Positions 28,811 through 37,891 of a stretch of DNA of 64,000 bases are shown piece by piece (the stretch's first letter is position 1; each line of letters starts with the position of its first letter). Both the position numbers and the translations under genes were made by a program. The notes beneath the pieces are model-generated. The model was not told the DNA's origin. It was given only the letters and a program-made list of their open reading frames with translations, and made no database searches. Source of the DNA: Oceanobacillus salinisoli. Its GTDB lineage: Bacteria; Bacillota; Bacilli; Bacillales; Amphibacillaceae. The stretch spans positions 62,001 through 126,000 of the forward strand of contig NZ_WOFB01000011.1 in NCBI RefSeq assembly GCF_009733865.1. Reading direction: 5' to 3'.

Positions 28811-30319
28811 TTAGTCTTTAAGTCTACAAATTTTACATCTTGAACTATTTCTTGCATTTGGCTCTTGTTGCCAACTACATCCTTTTGAACACCGCCACCA
28901 AATGAGTTGCCTTGCGTACGCCCCCACCTCTTCAGGGATAACAGTGTTCTTTTCAAAATCCCATTGTGCTAATAAATAAGGTTTTTTTGTAGTTATACTT
29001 TTTTCAATAGAAACCTTGTGGGGTTGGAAGCGTCCGATTTCTTCATAACATGTTCCACAACCTCGTCCCGCACTACGTTCATAAACATATGCCTGATAGG
29101 CATGTCCTCGATTACATTTCCACGTGGCGTAGTAATGGGATCCCGTAGATACTTCGTCTGGCTTCTTCTCATTCTTAGTTTGGTGCCATTCTTTTGCTAG
29201 GTCAGGTCGCAATGTTGCTAATGAATTTGTTTTATTAACCCTTTTACCTGCACAGTAAGGGCAATTTTCTCCACTACCGGTACGTTCATTAATAATTTTA
29301 TCGTATGAGGAATCACAGTTTGGACATACCCAAAAAACTTTTTTATTAGAACGGCCATGTATTTTGTCGGGCGTAATCATCCCATTCATTTGATAGTCCC
29401 ATTCATTTGCAATATTTGGATATAACCTTAATAAACTATTATCTTCCGTAACCTCTAATCCTTCACAAAACCTGCAACCGTGTCCTTTTGTACGACTAAT
29501 AATTTTAGTATCGTACTCATGACCTTTATCACACTTCCACCATACAGAATAGTTTGATTTCGCTTTGAAATGTTGTGGTAGAAAAGGATGATTTTTTTCG
29601 AAATGCCACTCTTTTTCTAATTCCGGATACATTTCTAGAAGATTACTCTCTTGGACAACAGGAAGTAATTGTCCAAGAATTGGGATTGTATCTTTAATGA
29701 TATTTACTTGTTCTTTGTATTTATATATTAACTGCTGTGCAGATTTGTCGATTTTATGTATATTACCTAATAATAATAAGACATCTTCAATACATTTTTT
29801 TACTGAAGGTTCTCCATTTCTATGGTATAAGTAAACTTGCAGTTTTGAATGTATAATCCCTAAATCCTGCAATTTTTCTTCTCTAATGCGAACGACATAA
29901 TATCCTTGTTCTAAAAGGAATCTCGTCTTTTCACAATCCCTATACAACTGTTTTCTATGATAAAAATAACCATCATATTCAATTACAGTATGGATAGATG
30001 GAATGAAAATATCTGCTGCCCTAAAACGGTCATGTTCAATTTCAAAATCTAGTACTGCATCGGAAAATATTCCCTTTATGTAATAAAATAGCGCAAGTTC
30101 TGGAAACGAATGATTCCATCTTTTATTACAATTTGGACATCCTGTTTTACGAAGTGTTCTGTTAGCCACTCGTACCTTCCAATTAAATTTACAAATAGTA
30201 CACTTCCAATATGCTTCATAGTCAGATCCATATGAAACGTCAAAAGGAGACTTTTCTCCATTTTTTGTGGGGTGCCATTCACTTATTAATGATGGAAAAT
30301 GCTCACCTAATGATTTCAA
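28811..30319 (-). CDS. Zinc-ribbon protein with an embedded Vsr-like nuclease domain
   Basis: About 502 residues. TTG 30319 fits GGAGG 7 nt upstream better than the upstream in-frame ATG. Five zinc-ribbon repeats (WHPTKNG...YWKCTICKFNW...CPNC type, matching PF14311) lie at about residues 12-65, 235-285, 297-345, 358-405 and 425-500. Between the first and second, residues 80-165 hold HDRFRAADIFIPSIHTVIEY, then DGYFYHRK and YYVVRIREE, a very-short-patch/PD-(D/E)xK-like nuclease core. Proteins of this design occur in restriction and defence islands. It probably senses and cuts DNA; the target is unknown. Confidence 0.75.
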   Translation of the reverse strand: MKSLGEHFPSLISEWHPTKNGEKSPFDVSYGSDYEAYWKCTICKFNWKVRVANRTLRKTGCPNCNKRWNHSFPELALFYYIKGIFSDAVLDFEIEHDRFRAADIFIPSIHTVIEYDGYFYHRKQLYRDCEKTRFLLEQGYYVVRIREEKLQDLGIIHSKLQVYLYHRNGEPSVKKCIEDVLLLLGNIHKIDKSAQQLIYKYKEQVNIIKDTIPILGQLLPVVQESNLLEMYPELEKEWHFEKNHPFLPQHFKAKSNYSVWWKCDKGHEYDTKIISRTKGHGCRFCEGLEVTEDNSLLRLYPNIANEWDYQMNGMITPDKIHGRSNKKVFWVCPNCDSSYDKIINERTGSGENCPYCAGKRVNKTNSLATLRPDLAKEWHQTKNEKKPDEVSTGSHYYATWKCNRGHAYQAYVYERSAGRGCGTCYEEIGRFQPHKVSIEKSITTKKPYLLAQWDFEKNTVIPEEVGAYARQLIWWRCSKGCSWQQEPNARNSSRCKICRLKD

Positions 30320-30610
30320 GCCATGACCTCCTAGAAAATTCAAAATACTACTTCTATATCATAACAAAAGATACTCTTGTATTCCTTATTGTTACATATT
30401 GTAATTATGTTTTACTATTTTATTATTTGGTAGCCATTAAGTTAACTGAAATTATAGGTATTTCCCTTAGGATATTAAGAAGAGGCAATCTATTAGATTT
30501 GTAGTTATATCCATTTCATTAAAGAACATATGTTCTCAACCACAAAACTGAGTAAAATTTTCCTCAAAAAATAAATATGGATTGGTTTATTTACAGAGTA
30601 AGTAAAAAAA
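30320..30610. other. Non-coding stretch between nuclease and restriction genes
   Basis: AT-rich and without a gene. It contains a small palindrome TTACATATTGTAA near 30394 and presumably the promoter of the zinc-ribbon gene. Nothing else is supported. Confidence 0.4.
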
Positions 30611-30630
30611 GAAGCGGTTTTATCCGCCTC
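30611..30630 (-). terminator. Terminator of the restriction endonuclease gene
   Basis: GAAGCGG and CCGCCTC pair around a 6-nt loop; on the minus strand the stem runs into TTTTTTT. Confidence 0.8.
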
Positions 30631-31425
30631 TTACAATCCGAAGTATTCTCTTCTAATTCGTTCAGATGTATGTTGCCCTACCTCTTCAAAGATATCAAGT
30701 AGTTCTGTATATGTGTTTGGGTCATTTCCAATTTGATTCCAAAGAGTGGAGCCAACAAGTACAAAGTCAGTATCGTCCATATCAAAAAACTTTGCAGGTA
30801 TTTTATGCTTTTGTTGCATATATGAACGACCTTCACCTGCTGGATTATACGGTAGTGCAAAATAAGCATAATTATTTGTATTGGCAGTTCTTAAATAAAG
30901 CAAGTTTTTCTTTGCCGCTGCTGTTTGGTCTTTGTTTGGCTTAACAGTTTTGAAAGAATAGAATTCTTCCGTTCCATCTTGCCTTCTTATGAATAAATCA
31001 CTAATGACAGATACATTTACAGTAGCATCATAATTAAGTGTTCTTAAATGTTGGATTTCAGCAGAAATATCAGGTGTTGCGGTTCTTCTTCCAGTAGCCT
31101 GCCTATCAACTGTTTGCTCTATTGTTTGGGTTTGAAAGGTATTAAGTGTAACTGTTGAAGAGTATTGATTTTCAGCATAAGCCCCTGTACCTTCTGCTAT
31201 GATTCTACCAATTTGCTCAAAAATTCCTTGCCCAAGTGTTGTTACGAAAGAACGTTCAAACTTTGATCCTTTCCATACTTCAGTGGGAACTATACGAGCA
31301 CCAATTGGATTTCTCTCATAGACCTCTTCCTCATTAAAAGGGTTTGTTATAGTTAAATGTTCGATTTTTCTATCCATGGCCGCAATGATATGCTCCCTTA
31401 CTAGTTGCCTAGTATTTTCATTCAT
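30631..31425 (-). CDS. Type II restriction endonuclease, TdeIII family
   Basis: A 264-residue protein starting at ATG 31425 after GGAGGGG. The central VSVISDLFIRRQDGTEEFYS followed by KTVKPNKDQTAAAKKNLLYL is the TdeIII-family catalytic core, with Asp in ISDLF and Lys in FKTVKP as the PD-(D/E)xK residues. It lies 128 nt downstream of a cytosine-5 methyltransferase gene on the same strand, as usual for such pairs. TdeIII itself recognises GGNCC; a similar target is possible here but unproven. Confidence 0.8.
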   Translation of the reverse strand: MNENTRQLVREHIIAAMDRKIEHLTITNPFNEEEVYERNPIGARIVPTEVWKGSKFERSFVTTLGQGIFEQIGRIIAEGTGAYAENQYSSTVTLNTFQTQTIEQTVDRQATGRRTATPDISAEIQHLRTLNYDATVNVSVISDLFIRRQDGTEEFYSFKTVKPNKDQTAAAKKNLLYLRTANTNNYAYFALPYNPAGEGRSYMQQKHKIPAKFFDMDDTDFVLVGSTLWNQIGNDPNTYTELLDIFEEVGQHTSERIRREYFGL

Positions 31426-31516
31426 ATTGTCCCCTCCTACTCCCTATTTATTACCAGTATATAATAGTAAAAGGGCTTTGGATAGGACCAAATGAACAGT
31501 TAAAATGAACTAAACA

Positions 31517-31552
31517 AAAAGGGCTTCTATATATAAATAGAAACCCTTTTTG
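31517..31552 (-). terminator. Terminator of the methyltransferase gene
   Basis: AAAAAGGGCTTCTAT pairs with ATAGAAACCCTTTTT around a short AT loop, just after the stop. Confidence 0.75.
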
Positions 31553-31553
31553 C

Positions 31554-32732
31554 TTAAATAATTTGTACTTCCTTTGCTGTGGCTACTTGTTGTAAAGATT
31601 TATGAACTGATGTTCCTCTTAAACGTTTTGTTTTTACTTGAGCATTTTGTTCTGCTACAGATATTAGAACTTGTCCAATTGCTTTACCTAACCCAATTGG
31701 AACTGCATTTCCGATTTGTCTATATACATCGTCTGCTTCTCCCTCAATAATCCAATTATCGGGGAACTGTTGAATTCGTGCGTATTCTCTAACACTTAGA
31801 GGCCTATTCTTTGTTGGATGGCATAGTAATGTAGCCTTTTGTGTTGGACTTGTAACTAAAGTTGGTGAAGGTTGGTTGTAATCTAGCCTACGGTAGAATC
31901 CCGTTTTACCTCCTCCAGATTTAAAAGCACCGCCCATTGCTGCTTCTTGAAGTTCAATAGGTAATGACCTCCAATTGCCACCCATTGGGACATGTTTAAG
32001 ATAGTTAATTCTTTCTTCAGAGAATGTTCCACAAATTCCCTGTTCCTCTTCTAAGTCAGAGATTACTTCTCCTAAAGTTCTCCATCTATAATCTGGGTTT
32101 TGATGTTTTTGGAAATGCGTTGGAGTAGGTAAAAATATATCTTCATCATCTCTCGAACCAACAATAATTAATCTTTCCCTAAATTGAGGGACACCGTAAT
32201 GAACGGCGTCAACTACACCAAATTCTAATTTGTATCCTATATCTTTGAACGTCTCTATTATAACCTTTAGAGCACTACCGGGCATTTCCTCTGGTGTGTA
32301 ATCTTCCTTTTTCTTGTCTTTTGGAGGTTTTACTACAGATACAGAAGTTAATCCTTTTACATTCTCCATTACAAAGAATCTAGGACGAACAGTTCTTATT
32401 ACATGAGCAAATTCCATAAATAATGAACCACGTGGGTCATTTATACTCTCGCGTTTTCCTGCAGTTGAGAACGCTTGGCAAGGCGGCCCGCCCACTACTG
32501 CAAAAACTTCTTCTGCTTCTAAATTGGCTTGATTAAGAAGAAATGAACAGGTTGGATCTTCTTCTATCAAATTTTTTATATCGCCTAATAAATAATTTTT
32601 ATCGTTTGCAATAGCCGTTTTTTGGCACCACGGATCTATATCTTGCGCTACTTTAATTTCTAGTCCAGCGGCTTCTAAACCTAAGTCTAGGCCCATCGCT
32701 CCACTAAAAAGTGATATTACAGGATAAGTCAT
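31554..32732 (-). CDS. DNA cytosine-5 methyltransferase
   Basis: A 392-residue Dcm-type enzyme starting at ATG 32732 after AGGAGTGG. Ordered motifs: I (ISLFSGAMGLDLGLE), IV (VGGPPCQAFSTAGKR with catalytic Cys, about residue 80), VI (FVMENVKGL), VIII (FRERLIIVGSR), a target-recognition region, IX (PLSVREYARIQQFP) and X (RQIGNAVPIGLGKAIG). It protects sites cut by the partner nuclease encoded next to it. Confidence 0.95.
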   Translation of the reverse strand: MTYPVISLFSGAMGLDLGLEAAGLEIKVAQDIDPWCQKTAIANDKNYLLGDIKNLIEEDPTCSFLLNQANLEAEEVFAVVGGPPCQAFSTAGKRESINDPRGSLFMEFAHVIRTVRPRFFVMENVKGLTSVSVVKPPKDKKKEDYTPEEMPGSALKVIIETFKDIGYKLEFGVVDAVHYGVPQFRERLIIVGSRDDEDIFLPTPTHFQKHQNPDYRWRTLGEVISDLEEEQGICGTFSEERINYLKHVPMGGNWRSLPIELQEAAMGGAFKSGGGKTGFYRRLDYNQPSPTLVTSPTQKATLLCHPTKNRPLSVREYARIQQFPDNWIIEGEADDVYRQIGNAVPIGLGKAIGQVLISVAEQNAQVKTKRLRGTSVHKSLQQVATAKEVQII

Positions 32733-32825
32733 TTTTTTCCACTCCTAATGTAGCATTACATTTATGGAATAATTATAACACTTATAGTGGTATAGGTCCA
32801 GAACTTTTCACTTTTACATAAAAAA

Positions 32826-32854
32826 GAGGAGGAGAGATACTTAGTCTCCTCCTC
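32826..32854 (-). terminator. Terminator of the 66-residue gene
   Basis: GAGGAGGAGA and TCTCCTCCTC pair perfectly and are followed by TTTTTT on the minus strand. The stem overlaps the stop codon. Confidence 0.75.
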
Positions 32855-33041
32855 TCCTTAAATCCTTAGCAATATTCAACCTATTTCCATCATCAAAAGG
32901 TTGGGAGTAGTAAATTTTCTCACAATTTAAACATTCAACATCACATAGTCTACTATATACCAATTTTTCCTGTTTACTAAGATGTTTAGGGGGAGTTTCA
33001 ACCCTTATCACATTTAAGACCCCGCCGCATTTACATATCAT
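32841..33041 (-). CDS. Small zinc-ribbon protein
   Basis: A 66-residue protein, ATG 33041 with GGAGGAG upstream. MICKCGG at the start and VECLNCEKIYYSQ in the middle supply four cysteines in C-x-C and C-x2-C pairs, a typical zinc ribbon. It lies upstream of the methyltransferase on the same strand. Its role is unknown; regulation of the restriction genes is possible. Confidence 0.6.
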   Translation of the reverse strand: MICKCGGVLNVIRVETPPKHLSKQEKLVYSRLCDVECLNCEKIYYSQPFDDGNRLNIAKDLRRGGD

Positions 33042-33172
33042 AATAACTCCTCCATCAAATAAAGAAGTGATAAATAAACACCACTTCCTATTTTATCCTA
33101 CACATATCATTTTTTCTATATCTCAATCTAGTCTGCCTTTATTTCACTAATTCTATCTTTAAATTTCACCTA

Positions 33173-33538
33173 TTATATTAACTGTTCCTTTTGATAATTA
33201 ATTATCTCCCATATATAATTAAGTTCTTCTAAATTACAGTAATACTTATGTCCATCTTCAACAGAGATTTGTACAGGATAATGTTCATTTAAAATATCTT
33301 CTTTTACATCAATAAAACCATAAACCCCTGAATGAACAATATCACAAATATCCGCTACATAAAAGTTTCTAAGTACCATAATCAAATCCCTCTTACTAAG
33401 AATAAATTCCTCTATATCACTACCATCATAAAGTTCTAATAGAACACTATTGGCTGTTGCATACGTTATAGTTACCCTAGATGCACCATTATAAAAATCA
33501 TTTATTTCTACTAATTCTTCTACCTTTAATTTAAGCAA
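33173..33538 (-). CDS. Unknown 121-residue protein
   Basis: TTG 33538 fits GGGAGG 8 nt upstream. An acidic, strand-rich protein (VTITYATANSVLLELYDGSD, then DLIMVLRNFYVADICDIVHS). No motif recognised. It lies between the zinc-ribbon gene and the 121-residue paralogue gene, all in one direction. Confidence 0.55.
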   Translation of the reverse strand: MLKLKVEELVEINDFYNGASRVTITYATANSVLLELYDGSDIEEFILSKRDLIMVLRNFYVADICDIVHSGVYGFIDVKEDILNEHYPVQISVEDGHKYYCNLEELNYIWEIINYQKEQLI

Positions 33539-33629
33539 TATTTCCACCTCCCTTTACCTTTTACTTCAACACAAAGGGGAATATTACTGCATTTTTAGAT
33601 TAAGAATTTTATGAGATTTAAGTATTAAA

Positions 33630-33653
33630 AAGACAAGGATTTTATTCCTTGTC
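33630..33653 (-). terminator. Terminator overlapping the end of the 121-residue paralogue gene
   Basis: AGACAAGGA and TCCTTGTCT pair around a 6-nt loop; flanking A and T runs make it work in both directions. Confidence 0.75.
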
Positions 33654-34007
33654 TTTTTCCAAATAAATAGGATTTAGTTTTTCAACCTGTCTTAAACACT
33701 CGAAAATAGCATCATCAACTAAAATATACTCGCTCAAAATAGCATCTATTCTATGCTTAAGATCTTCAAAGGTTAGAAAAACATTGTCTCTAACCTTTGT
33801 ATCGAAAACATCAGTTAAAGAATTTTCATTATTAACTCTCTCTAACTTTTTATCGAATATAAATAAAAAATACTGATACTGAGAAAACCCCTTGTATTGC
33901 TTCCAGTTGATTCTTTTAAAACGTGTAATCATAAAAAGAAAATTTTCGTAACGGAATTCAACTATTTCATTTTCATTTGTTTTTCTTGAGTGATTGTTTC
34001 TTTTCAA
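33642..34007 (-). CDS. Unknown small protein, paralogue of the gene at 27054
   Basis: About 121 residues. TTG 34007 has GGAGG 8 nt upstream, in the same arrangement as its paralogue (ATGGAGGAGATAC then CTTGAAAA in both). Shared protein features are the EIVEFRY opening, a TRFKR motif, a FLFIF-like strand and ILSEYIL...CLRQVEKLNP at the end. A duplicated gene on both sides of the type II restriction block suggests duplication during insertion of that block, or two related immunity-type genes. Confidence 0.6.
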   Translation of the reverse strand: MKRNNHSRKTNENEIVEFRYENFLFMITRFKRINWKQYKGFSQYQYFLFIFDKKLERVNNENSLTDVFDTKVRDNVFLTFEDLKHRIDAILSEYILVDDAIFECLRQVEKLNPIYLEKDKE

Positions 34008-34219
34008 GTGTATCTCCTCCATTATCTTTTGGAAACTTTTTCATGATGACTCTTCAAGATAACGTAGTTAATACCTTGATTCTTTGGGCACAAATAAAGG
34101 ATAATTAAATTTATGGGTAATATATAACTAGCACTCCTATAATTGATTTGAGGGAGTATTTATCATTGATTTTTAGGTGATTTTCTAGAATTAAAAACCT
34201 TTTCATAAAAAGCGCAAAA

Positions 34220-34253
34220 ACCCACACCTAATAAAGGTATGGGTTTTTTAAAG
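34220..34253 (-). terminator. Terminator of the PHP/SMC-like ATPase gene
   Basis: AAACCCACACCT pairs with AGGTATGGGTTT with one mismatch around a 5-nt loop; T residues follow on the minus strand. Confidence 0.75.
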
Positions 34254-34258
34254 TTCAC

Positions 34259-36877
34259 CTATAAATTGTACTTCGCTTTTCTCATTTGAAAAGCAACATT
34301 TCCTCCTTCCAAAGTATTGATTACTGCAGTTTTAACATCTGGGTTGTCAACTGAACCAATGCAATTGTCTGCAATACAACCTTGCCCATCAACTTCTTTC
34401 ATTACGGCTATTAGTTCAGAATCACCGAAAACAGGAATATTTGCATTATGTGTAGCAAAAATGAATTGCCTGTTTAACTTATAATCTCTTAAACCGTCAA
34501 CAAAATTATTTGCTATATAAGAGTTATCTAGATTATCTTCTGGCTGGTCTATAATTAAAGGATCATTGTTGTCTAACATTATTATATTAAGTATTGCCGT
34601 ACATTGTTGACCTTTCGAAAGTTTATTAAGAGATTTAAAATTTTCTCCTTCAACATCTTCACCTACGGTATTTAGTTTTACATCTATCATATCTAGTAGT
34701 GGTATTAATTCCAGTTCAAGTCTCTTTTCCAATGGCAATTGTGCTAATATATCAGCCTTCGACTTTGTTAAATCATATTCCTCCAATAATTTTGTGCTAC
34801 CTTCACTGATATGTTTAATAAATGTTGGCAATGAAAATTCATCCTTTTCTCTAATCCATCCTAAACTTTTCGGGCCTAGACCATCAATTTCGGACAAAAA
34901 TTCAATTAACTCTTCTCTGTTTTTTCCTGCTTGAACTTCTACCTGTACTTTCCCATTTAATTTCCCTTTATTTATTTTTTTGACTGCTCTCCTTAGGGAG
35001 TCATAAGATTCATCTTGATTCTTTTTTAACTTCTCTAACAACGTTCTTCTTTCCTTAATTATGCTTTCTAATTCCTCTGCTATTCTTCTAGATTCATTTT
35101 TACTTGGATTTATTCGTGCAATTTCAGATACGGTCTCTCTATACTCTAAAGCGATTTCTGGGCCAGTTTTTCCATTCAATCCCTCTACAGTCTTGATTGA
35201 TTTCTTAACTTCTCCTTCAGAATCATTTTTTATTTCTTGCCACTCACCTTTTATTTCCTCCACTTTCCTTGCACTTTCTTTAACAAGTTTTTCATACTCA
35301 TCTTTTAATTTAAAAAGTTCCAAGTTAAAGTTACTTATAATACCTGAAATTTTATTAAATTTATCTGCATTGGCTGTTTCTTCAATAAATTCTTTAGTAA
35401 ACGGAGCATCTACTTCAGTAAATTGTAGTGAATGCTTTGTTATTACCTCTAATGATTTTTTTATGTATTCTTCTTCTGTCGATAATTGTTCTATAGTACT
35501 AAGTTTATCTGCAATTCCATTCTCTTTAAAAAATTTTACCTTCTCCTCAAGTTTCGGCAATTTAGAAACTTTTCCTGAAATCTCATCCCTTTTCTGGATT
35601 CTATCCATTAATTGGGCTGCATTTTGTTTTAAATTTTTTATAATTTCTTCTCTTTCTGAAATACTATCCTCCTGATTAGGAAGAAATCTGCTTAAAATAT
35701 TTAATTTTGCTTCTTCATCAGATACTAGTTCTATAATTTCATTCTGTCCAAAAATCTCAACGCTGGGTAATATATCTTTTACACTCAAGTTTGAAACAGT
35801 ACCATCCGCATTCTCAATTACTATAGGATCTTCATACCTTTTAATTACTTTATATTTTTGCCCATAGCGCTGGTTAGAGGTGATATGCAATTCTACCCTT
35901 CCATTGTCCAAACCTAAATTTGCTTTAATTAATTCCTTAAAGTATTTTTTCGAATCATGGCCTTTAGGTTCGCAATCAAGAGCATATCGAAGTAGTTCTA
36001 ATAAGGATGATTTACCTGTCCCTCTTCCACCAATAGCAGTATTTAGGTTTCTAGATAAGTCAATAGAAAATCCATCAAGATATCCCCCAAAAACTTCTAT
36101 TTTATCTATACTACTGTGATATCGCTCATTTTGATCAAATGATAGTTTTACTCTAGCACTAGGGTCTAGGAAGGCCTCTTTAAAGCATGTGAAATTCAAA
36201 TCCGACATTTTGACTAAACAGTAAGCATTCTTTTCAAGTAAGTCTTCAGGATTACAAATATCCTTCGCATTAATATATGCAAATGGGGTGGTCTTTTTAT
36301 ACATAGGTTCTTTATTTTTAATAATATTATTATATCTTGGGTCAACCTCTGCTAAACTATATGGTATCTGTGCTGCTTTAAGTTTTGAATCAATCCAAAT
36401 GTGATTCATTTGACCCATTTTCAAAATCCCATTATCACTTGTAATATGGGCAGCATACCAAAATCCCTTCAGATCTTCCTCAACAATTTTGGCAATTTCC
36501 AAGCAAGATAGATGACTTGGCATGACCCCATTATCTACATTAGTTAACCCTAATCTACCTAAATATCTATTTAATTCTTCAGATGTTGTATTTTCAGAGA
36601 AAAGACATACAATATGGATTTTTTCTGCAGTCGCAATTTCAAACCCCGGAAAAACAGTAATATCATTTTCACTTAATAAAGTTCTAAGTTTATTAGACGT
36701 TTCCACATTTCCATGGTCTGCTAATCCTATTACTTTAATTTCTTCAGAAAGAGCGTTAGTTAAAATCATTTGGTTATATTTATCTTCACTTACTTCATGA
36801 TCTTTACCTCTATATGCTAAATAACTATAAGGATTAACTTGCAATGCACACTTGTAGAATTCGGCAAATTTCTTCAC
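34259..36877 (-). CDS. PHP-domain/SMC-like ATPase, TrlF type
   Basis: About 872 residues. GTG 36877 has AAGGAGG 7 nt upstream and is preferred over upstream ATGs. The N-terminal PHP phosphoesterase-like domain carries IGLADHGNVE (about residue 60) and VFPGFEIATAEKIHIV. An SMC/RecN-like ATPase follows: Walker A GGRGTGKSSLLE (about 285), a long coiled coil (about 395-640), a signature LSKGQQCTAIL (about 745), Walker B IIDQPEDNLD (about 765) and FATHN. NCBI groups such fusions as TrlF-family ATPases in prophages and defence islands. The likely role is nucleic-acid sensing with a nuclease or phosphatase action; the substrate is unknown. Confidence 0.8.
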   Translation of the reverse strand: MKKFAEFYKCALQVNPYSYLAYRGKDHEVSEDKYNQMILTNALSEEIKVIGLADHGNVETSNKLRTLLSENDITVFPGFEIATAEKIHIVCLFSENTTSEELNRYLGRLGLTNVDNGVMPSHLSCLEIAKIVEEDLKGFWYAAHITSDNGILKMGQMNHIWIDSKLKAAQIPYSLAEVDPRYNNIIKNKEPMYKKTTPFAYINAKDICNPEDLLEKNAYCLVKMSDLNFTCFKEAFLDPSARVKLSFDQNERYHSSIDKIEVFGGYLDGFSIDLSRNLNTAIGGRGTGKSSLLELLRYALDCEPKGHDSKKYFKELIKANLGLDNGRVELHITSNQRYGQKYKVIKRYEDPIVIENADGTVSNLSVKDILPSVEIFGQNEIIELVSDEEAKLNILSRFLPNQEDSISEREEIIKNLKQNAAQLMDRIQKRDEISGKVSKLPKLEEKVKFFKENGIADKLSTIEQLSTEEEYIKKSLEVITKHSLQFTEVDAPFTKEFIEETANADKFNKISGIISNFNLELFKLKDEYEKLVKESARKVEEIKGEWQEIKNDSEGEVKKSIKTVEGLNGKTGPEIALEYRETVSEIARINPSKNESRRIAEELESIIKERRTLLEKLKKNQDESYDSLRRAVKKINKGKLNGKVQVEVQAGKNREELIEFLSEIDGLGPKSLGWIREKDEFSLPTFIKHISEGSTKLLEEYDLTKSKADILAQLPLEKRLELELIPLLDMIDVKLNTVGEDVEGENFKSLNKLSKGQQCTAILNIIMLDNNDPLIIDQPEDNLDNSYIANNFVDGLRDYKLNRQFIFATHNANIPVFGDSELIAVMKEVDGQGCIADNCIGSVDNPDVKTAVINTLEGGNVAFQMRKAKYNL

Positions 36878-36932
36878 ATTTTGTCCTCCTTTTTTTGTTT
36901 TCAACATCATTTATTCCATTATATAACAAAAA

Positions 36933-36958
36933 GACAGGTGAAATTATCTTTACCTGTC
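36933..36958. other. Inverted repeat between divergent genes
   Basis: GACAGGT and ACCTGTC lie 12 nt apart, 56 nt upstream of the ATPase start and upstream of the plus-strand gene. A hairpin or operator; no T run follows. The sequence resembles the stem of the terminator at 37761. Confidence 0.4.
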
Positions 36959-37093
36959 CTTGCATTTCATTTTATTTTTATTAGTTACTAACATTAAAGT
37001 AAAAGTGTTACATGAGCAATTCCAAAATAATCTAGTATGAATGTATAATAAAAGAGAAGAGAAGTTTATAACCTTTCAGGAGGAATGATTATT

Positions 37094-37753
37094 TTGGATT
37101 ATAAATTAATAAGTGTAATAATTACAGCGGTAATTACAATAGTATTATTTTTCTTTTTACACTTTATAATATCGCCCTTTAATAGAAGAAACGAATTAAG
37201 GAAAGAAAAATTGAAAGAATTGTATGGCCCACTATATTATTTAATTCTAACTCATAGAAAAAACTTAAAGGCTGATATGGAAATAAAGGAACATGAGATA
37301 GGTGACAATGAACCACCATATATTGAAAGGAATCCTGTTATTGAAGGCTTTGAAAAAGTAATACCTGAAGTTGAAAAATTGATTTCTAAAAATATACATC
37401 TTCTTTCATATGAAGATGCAATACACTGGCATTCTTATATCAAAGCCAATGAACAGTTCCAAACTGACAGTGATAAAGAAGATGCTAGTGAAAACGAAGT
37501 CTTAGATTTATTAGTTGATAGTCATCAAGAATTTATTAATTTTCTAGATGAAGCAAAAGTTACTTATTATAAACTTTATCATCAATTTTATGGAATAAAT
37601 TACTTAAAATTTATTAATACAAGATTTAAAAAAAGAAAGGTAAACATTAATTCTAATCCTTTTTATTCTGAGGAAGAAAAATTAATTAAAATTGAGAGAT
37701 TGCACCAACAGGAAGAAAAGATTTTAAATCACTATGAGAGCAAAAGAATGTAA
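37094..37753 (+). CDS. Membrane-anchored unknown protein next to rlmH
   Basis: About 219 residues. TTG 37094 has AGGAGG 10 nt upstream; the ATG at 37085 is too close to that site. An N-terminal helix (ITAVITIVLFFFLHFIISPF) anchors a soluble, helical, basic and acidic domain beginning RRNELRKEKLKELYGPLYY, a pattern common in phage- and plasmid-encoded membrane-anchored proteins of unknown function. It is divergent from the PHP/SMC ATPase gene and the last gene before rlmH. Confidence 0.6.
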   Translation: MDYKLISVIITAVITIVLFFFLHFIISPFNRRNELRKEKLKELYGPLYYLILTHRKNLKADMEIKEHEIGDNEPPYIERNPVIEGFEKVIPEVEKLISKNIHLLSYEDAIHWHSYIKANEQFQTDSDKEDASENEVLDLLVDSHQEFINFLDEAKVTYYKLYHQFYGINYLKFINTRFKKRKVNINSNPFYSEEEKLIKIERLHQQEEKILNHYESKRM

Positions 37754-37760
37754 ATTGAGA

Positions 37761-37785
37761 AGACAGGAATAAACCTGTCTTTTCC
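37761..37785 (+). terminator. Terminator of the membrane-anchored gene
   Basis: AGACAGG, 6-nt loop, CCTGTCT, then TTT, immediately after the stop. Confidence 0.75.
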
Positions 37786-37873
37786 TCTAATAACTTATTA
37801 ATCGAGGTCACACATCATTTAATTTTTTTTAGCCACTCCTCATTAATTACAATCTCAACTCTCTGTTTTACCA

Positions 37874-37891
37874 CTATTTGTGATACGGTTC
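37874..37891 (-). other. rlmH 3' end, candidate attachment site of the island
   Basis: The last codons of rlmH on the minus strand read GAACCGTATCACAAATAG. The equivalent end of the staphylococcal gene (consensus GAAGCNTATCATAAGTGA) is the SCC attachment site, and all DNA to the left here is accessory. The gene is intact, as expected for insertion at its 3' end. No second copy in the same orientation was found in the window. Confidence 0.5.

Noticed and set aside
33340-33350. TATCACAAATA, identical to part of the rlmH end
   Set aside because: It is in the opposite orientation, inside a coding region, and only 11 AT-rich bases, so it is probably chance and not the second attachment site.
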